Source: Streptantibioticus rubrisoli (GTDB lineage Bacteria; Actinomycetota; Actinomycetes; Streptomycetales; Streptomycetaceae). From it: 64,000 nt of DNA. Below the pieces are notes generated by a model. That model made no database searches and was not told the origin of the DNA. It was given only the letters and a program-made list of their open reading frames with translations. The translations under genes were made by a program, and so were the position numbers. Where the stretch lies: contig NZ_JANFNH010000028.1 in NCBI RefSeq assembly GCF_024436055.1, positions 20,443-84,442 of the forward strand, in the 5' to 3' direction. This document shows, one piece after another, positions 61,732-64,000 of the stretch (its first letter is position 1; each line of letters starts with the position of its first letter).

Positions 61732-63534
61732 ATGATCGGTCGCGACTGGATCCGTACCAATTCTGACCGCATCCGCCGGGGGGCGGCCAGTGCGTCCCGT
61801 GCGTCCCGGCGTTGGGCGGCCAGCGCGTCCCTCCGCACGGGCCTGGTCCGGGCGGCGGCGCGGGCGGCGGCCGGGCCGCGGCGGGGCGAGGGGCTGCGGC
61901 GGGTTGTCGAGGCCGCTCGGCGGGTGGTCTTTGACGGTGGGCGACGGATTGTCGCGGCCGCCCGAAGGGTGTCGTTTGAGGGTGGTGGTGGGCGACGGGT
62001 TGTCGCGGCCGCCCGAAGGGTGTCGTTTGAGGGTGGTGGTGGGCGACGGGTTGTCGCGGCCGCCCGAAGGGTGTCGTTTGAGGGTGGTGGTGGGCGACGG
62101 GTGGGAGGGTCCGCCCCGGTGGTGGTTGGCGCTGGTGGCGTCGGGCTCGCCCTCGCGCTGGTCGCGATCGCCGCGGCCGGTCCCTGGGCGGACGGCCAGC
62201 GGGTGGCGGAACGGAACCTGGCTGCCGCGCGGGAGGCCGCGCACCACACCGGCCGTACCCCCGCCACCGCGCCCAGCGCGCCCCCGGTGCTGGCCGGGCT
62301 CGGGCCCGGCGCGACGCCGCGGGCGGTACCGCTGCCCACCGGGCAGGGCCTGGACAATGCCCTCTCCCCGCTCTTCGACGACCCGGCGCTCGGCGCGGTG
62401 CGCACCGGAATCGTGCTGGACGCCGCCACCGGGCAGCAGTTGTACGGCCATGACCCGGACACGCCGTCCGCACCCGCTTCCACCACCAAGATCGCCACCG
62501 CGGTGGCTGCCTCGCAGAGCCTCGGCGGCGACTACCGGATCGCCACCACCGTCGTCCCCGGCGCCGCACCGGGCAGCATCGTCCTGGTCGGCGGCGGCGA
62601 CCCCACGCTCACCATCCGGCCGACCCCGCAGGGCGCCGACCCGGACGCCACTCCGGCGAGCCTCAGCGACCTCGCCGACGCCACCGCCAGAACGCTCAAG
62701 GAGCGCGGCTGGACGAAGGTCCGACTGAGCTACGACACCTCGCTCTACACGGGTCCGCCGCGCCTCGCTGGCGTCGACGACGAGAACCTCGCCTCGGTCA
62801 CCCCGCTCATGGTGGACGAGGGCAGGATCGACCCCAACTCCGTCGAGGCCGCCCCCAGGGCCGCCGACCCGGCCAACGCCGCGGCACAGGCCTTCGCGGG
62901 GCTGCTACGCGAGCGCGGGATCACCGTGGACGGCGACGTACGGCCGGGCAACGCGCCCGCCGGTGAGGAGGCCAGGCTCGCCGAGGTGGACTCCATGCCG
63001 CTGTCCGCGCTGGTCGAGCGGATGCTCACCAACAGCGACAACGACATCGCCGAGGCGCTGGCCCGGCAGACCGCGATCAGCCTCGGGCAGCCAGTGAGCT
63101 TCGCCGGTGCGGCGCAGGCGGTCAGCGAGGAACTGGGCAGGCTCGGGCTGCCGCTCGCCGGTACCCGCTTCAACGACGGCAGCGGTCTGGACCGCGATGA
63201 CCGGCTCACCGCGCGGCTGCTGGCCCGGCTGCTCCACACCGCCGCCGACCCGGCCCACCCGCAGCTGCGGCCGGTGCTCAGCGGGCTGCCGATCGCCGGT
63301 TTCACCGGTACCCTCAGCGACCGGTTCAGCGGTGCCACCTCTGATGCGGCGGGCCTGGTGCACGCCAAGACCGGCACCCTCACCGGGGTCAACACCCTCG
63401 CCGGCACGGTGGTGGACGCCGACGGCCGCCTACTGGTCTTCGCGTTCATGGCGTCCGGAACGGGCAACGCGGGGACGGCCGTCGCGGCATTGGACCGCCT
63501 GGCAGCCACGGTCTCCAACTGCGGTTGCCGGTAA
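61732..63534 (+). CDS. dacB: D-Ala-D-Ala carboxypeptidase (PBP4-type, family S13) with repeat-bearing N-tail
   Basis: The penicillin-binding protein has about 600 residues from the ATG at 61732 (a GTG at 61648 is possible). Catalytic motifs are STTK (Ser250, Lys253), SDN (Ser435-Asn437) and KTG (from Lys546). A hydrophobic anchor (~residues 125-150) places the enzyme outside the membrane. The preceding cytoplasmic tail is very Arg-rich and contains about three 17-residue tandem repeats ([21 protein letters not shown]) encoded by a 51-bp DNA repeat. The tail is not part of the usual S13 family. Confidence 0.93.
   Translation: MIGRDWIRTNSDRIRRGAASASRASRRWAASASLRTGLVRAAARAAAGPRRGEGLRRVVEAARRVVFDGGRRIVAAARRVSFEGGGGRRVVAAARRVSFEGGGGRRVVAAARRVSFEGGGGRRVGGSAPVVVGAGGVGLALALVAIAAAGPWADGQRVAERNLAAAREAAHHTGRTPATAPSAPPVLAGLGPGATPRAVPLPTGQGLDNALSPLFDDPALGAVRTGIVLDAATGQQLYGHDPDTPSAPASTTKIATAVAASQSLGGDYRIATTVVPGAAPGSIVLVGGGDPTLTIRPTPQGADPDATPASLSDLADATARTLKERGWTKVRLSYDTSLYTGPPRLAGVDDENLASVTPLMVDEGRIDPNSVEAAPRAADPANAAAQAFAGLLRERGITVDGDVRPGNAPAGEEARLAEVDSMPLSALVERMLTNSDNDIAEALARQTAISLGQPVSFAGAAQAVSEELGRLGLPLAGTRFNDGSGLDRDDRLTARLLARLLHTAADPAHPQLRPVLSGLPIAGFTGTLSDRFSGATSDAAGLVHAKTGTLTGVNTLAGTVVDADGRLLVFAFMASGTGNAGTAVAALDRLAATVSNCGCR
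61939..62100 (+). repeat. 51-bp in-frame tandem repeat inside dacB
   Basis: Units start GGGCGACGG at 61939, 61990 and 62041 with a fourth partial copy at 62092. Copies are nearly identical and 51 bases (17 codons) long, so the number can change without a frameshift. Confidence 0.92.
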
Positions 63535-63667
63535 GCGAGTTGTGGCGGCCCGGCGCGGCTCGACACCGCCGGACCGCGCCGCCGCAACGGAGACGACGCG
63601 CTGGGCGCGCCGCAACTCCCTCCGCCAGCCTGTTCCGCCACAGCACCGAACGCCCCCCGCCCCCGGA

Positions 63668-63688
63668 TTTGGGGCGAAGCCCCCAAAA
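63668..63688 (+). terminator. Hairpin terminator downstream of dacB
   Basis: TTTGGGGC-GAA-GCCCC then CAAAA forms a short hairpin. It lies 134 bases after the dacB stop and just before the 66-bp array. Confidence 0.6.
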
Positions 63689-63694
63689 CCGCCG

Positions 63695-64000
63695 CGACGC
63701 CGACCAGCCTCCGTGGCGCAGCCCGGCGGTTGCACCTCACCGCAACAAGGCCCGCGCCGCGACGGCGACCAGCCCTCTGCGGTGGAGCCCGGCGGTTGCA
63801 CCTCACGGCAACAAGGCCCGCGCCGCGACGGCGACCAGCCCTCTGCGGTGGAGCCCGGCGGTTGCACCTCACGGCAACAAGGCCCGCGCCGCGACGGCGA
63901 CCAGCCCTCTGCGGTGGAGCCCGGCGGTTGCACCTCACCGCAACAAGGCCCCCGCCGCGACGCCGACCAGCCCTCTGCGGTGGAGCCCGGCGGTTGCACC
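63695..64000. repeat. 66-bp tandem repeat array running off the window
   Basis: The element TGCACCTCAC recurs at 63731, 63797, 63863 and 63929, and starts again at 63995, exactly 66 bases apart. The first copy is diverged; middle copies are nearly identical. 66 is a multiple of three, so the reverse strand reads as a repetitive 22-residue pattern (QPPGSTAEGW-type), but there is no ribosome site or known domain, so I treat it as non-coding. The rest of 63535-63694 shows no gene. Confidence 0.9.

Noticed and set aside
63695..64000. CRISPR array or coding gene in the terminal repeats
   Set aside because: Units are contiguous 66-bp tandem copies without unique spacers, and no cas genes are visible. 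The open reverse frame is explained by the multiple-of-three period.
1..64000. Mobile element as the vehicle of the cluster
   Set aside because: I found no transposase, integrase, IS-like terminal repeats, tRNA or att-like direct repeats at either end of the visible cluster; the left end is outside the window.

Overview
The window is about 70% G+C. It has GTG and TTG starts, coupled ATGA-type gene junctions, TTA (bldA-type) codons in a few accessory genes, and a tipA / inorganic pyrophosphatase / D-Ala-D-Ala carboxypeptidase block. It is therefore most likely a Streptomyces or close relative. I see no rRNA, tRNA, CRISPR array, transposase or integrase.

Layout. Positions 1-44.5 kb are one large biosynthetic gene cluster. 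Left arm (0.7-18.7 kb): an ActIV-like metallo-hydrolase, an SDR, a zinc-knuckle/HTH regulator, acyl-CoA carboxylase beta and epsilon subunits, a 2-aminobenzoate-CoA-ligase-like enzyme with a hotdog thioesterase, a second unusual AMP-forming ligase, a fused TrpE-TrpG anthranilate synthase, a CreE-type FAD monooxygenase with a CreD-type lyase (the aspartate-nitrosuccinate route to nitrous acid), a class II DAHP synthase and an exporter. Middle (18.7-36.9 kb): quinone reductase, multicopper oxidase, hemerythrin-like protein, second exporter, didomain aromatase/cyclase, ActIII-type ketoreductase, flavin reductase and many tailoring oxidoreductases. Right arm (36.9-44.5 kb): SARP activator, phosphopantetheinyl transferase, DpsC-like KSIII, malonyl transacylase, KS-alpha, chain length factor and ACP.

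How the genes fit together (inference). A type II polyketide synthase primed by a KSIII/AT pair, with C-9 ketoreduction and ActVII/ActIV-type cyclisation, makes an aromatic core. In parallel, dedicated shikimate enzymes make anthranilate, CreE/CreD make nitrous acid from aspartate, and the ligase at 8274-9833 is a good candidate for the ATP-dependent diazotase that joins them. The combination predicts an aromatic polyketide carrying an anthranilate-derived diazonium, azo, hydrazone or related N-N unit. This is the most interesting feature of the window.

Positions 44.6-64 kb look like ordinary Streptomyces chromosome: a UTRA regulator with a glycosyltransferase, a 14-blade WD40 STAND ATPase, TatA, two DedA proteins, a BlaI/BlaR1-type system with two matching operators, PAP2 phosphatase, asparagine synthetase, TipA regulator with its 19-bp-spacer promoter, ThrE exporter, inorganic pyrophosphatase and DacB. 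The right end carries a 66-bp tandem repeat array that runs off the window.
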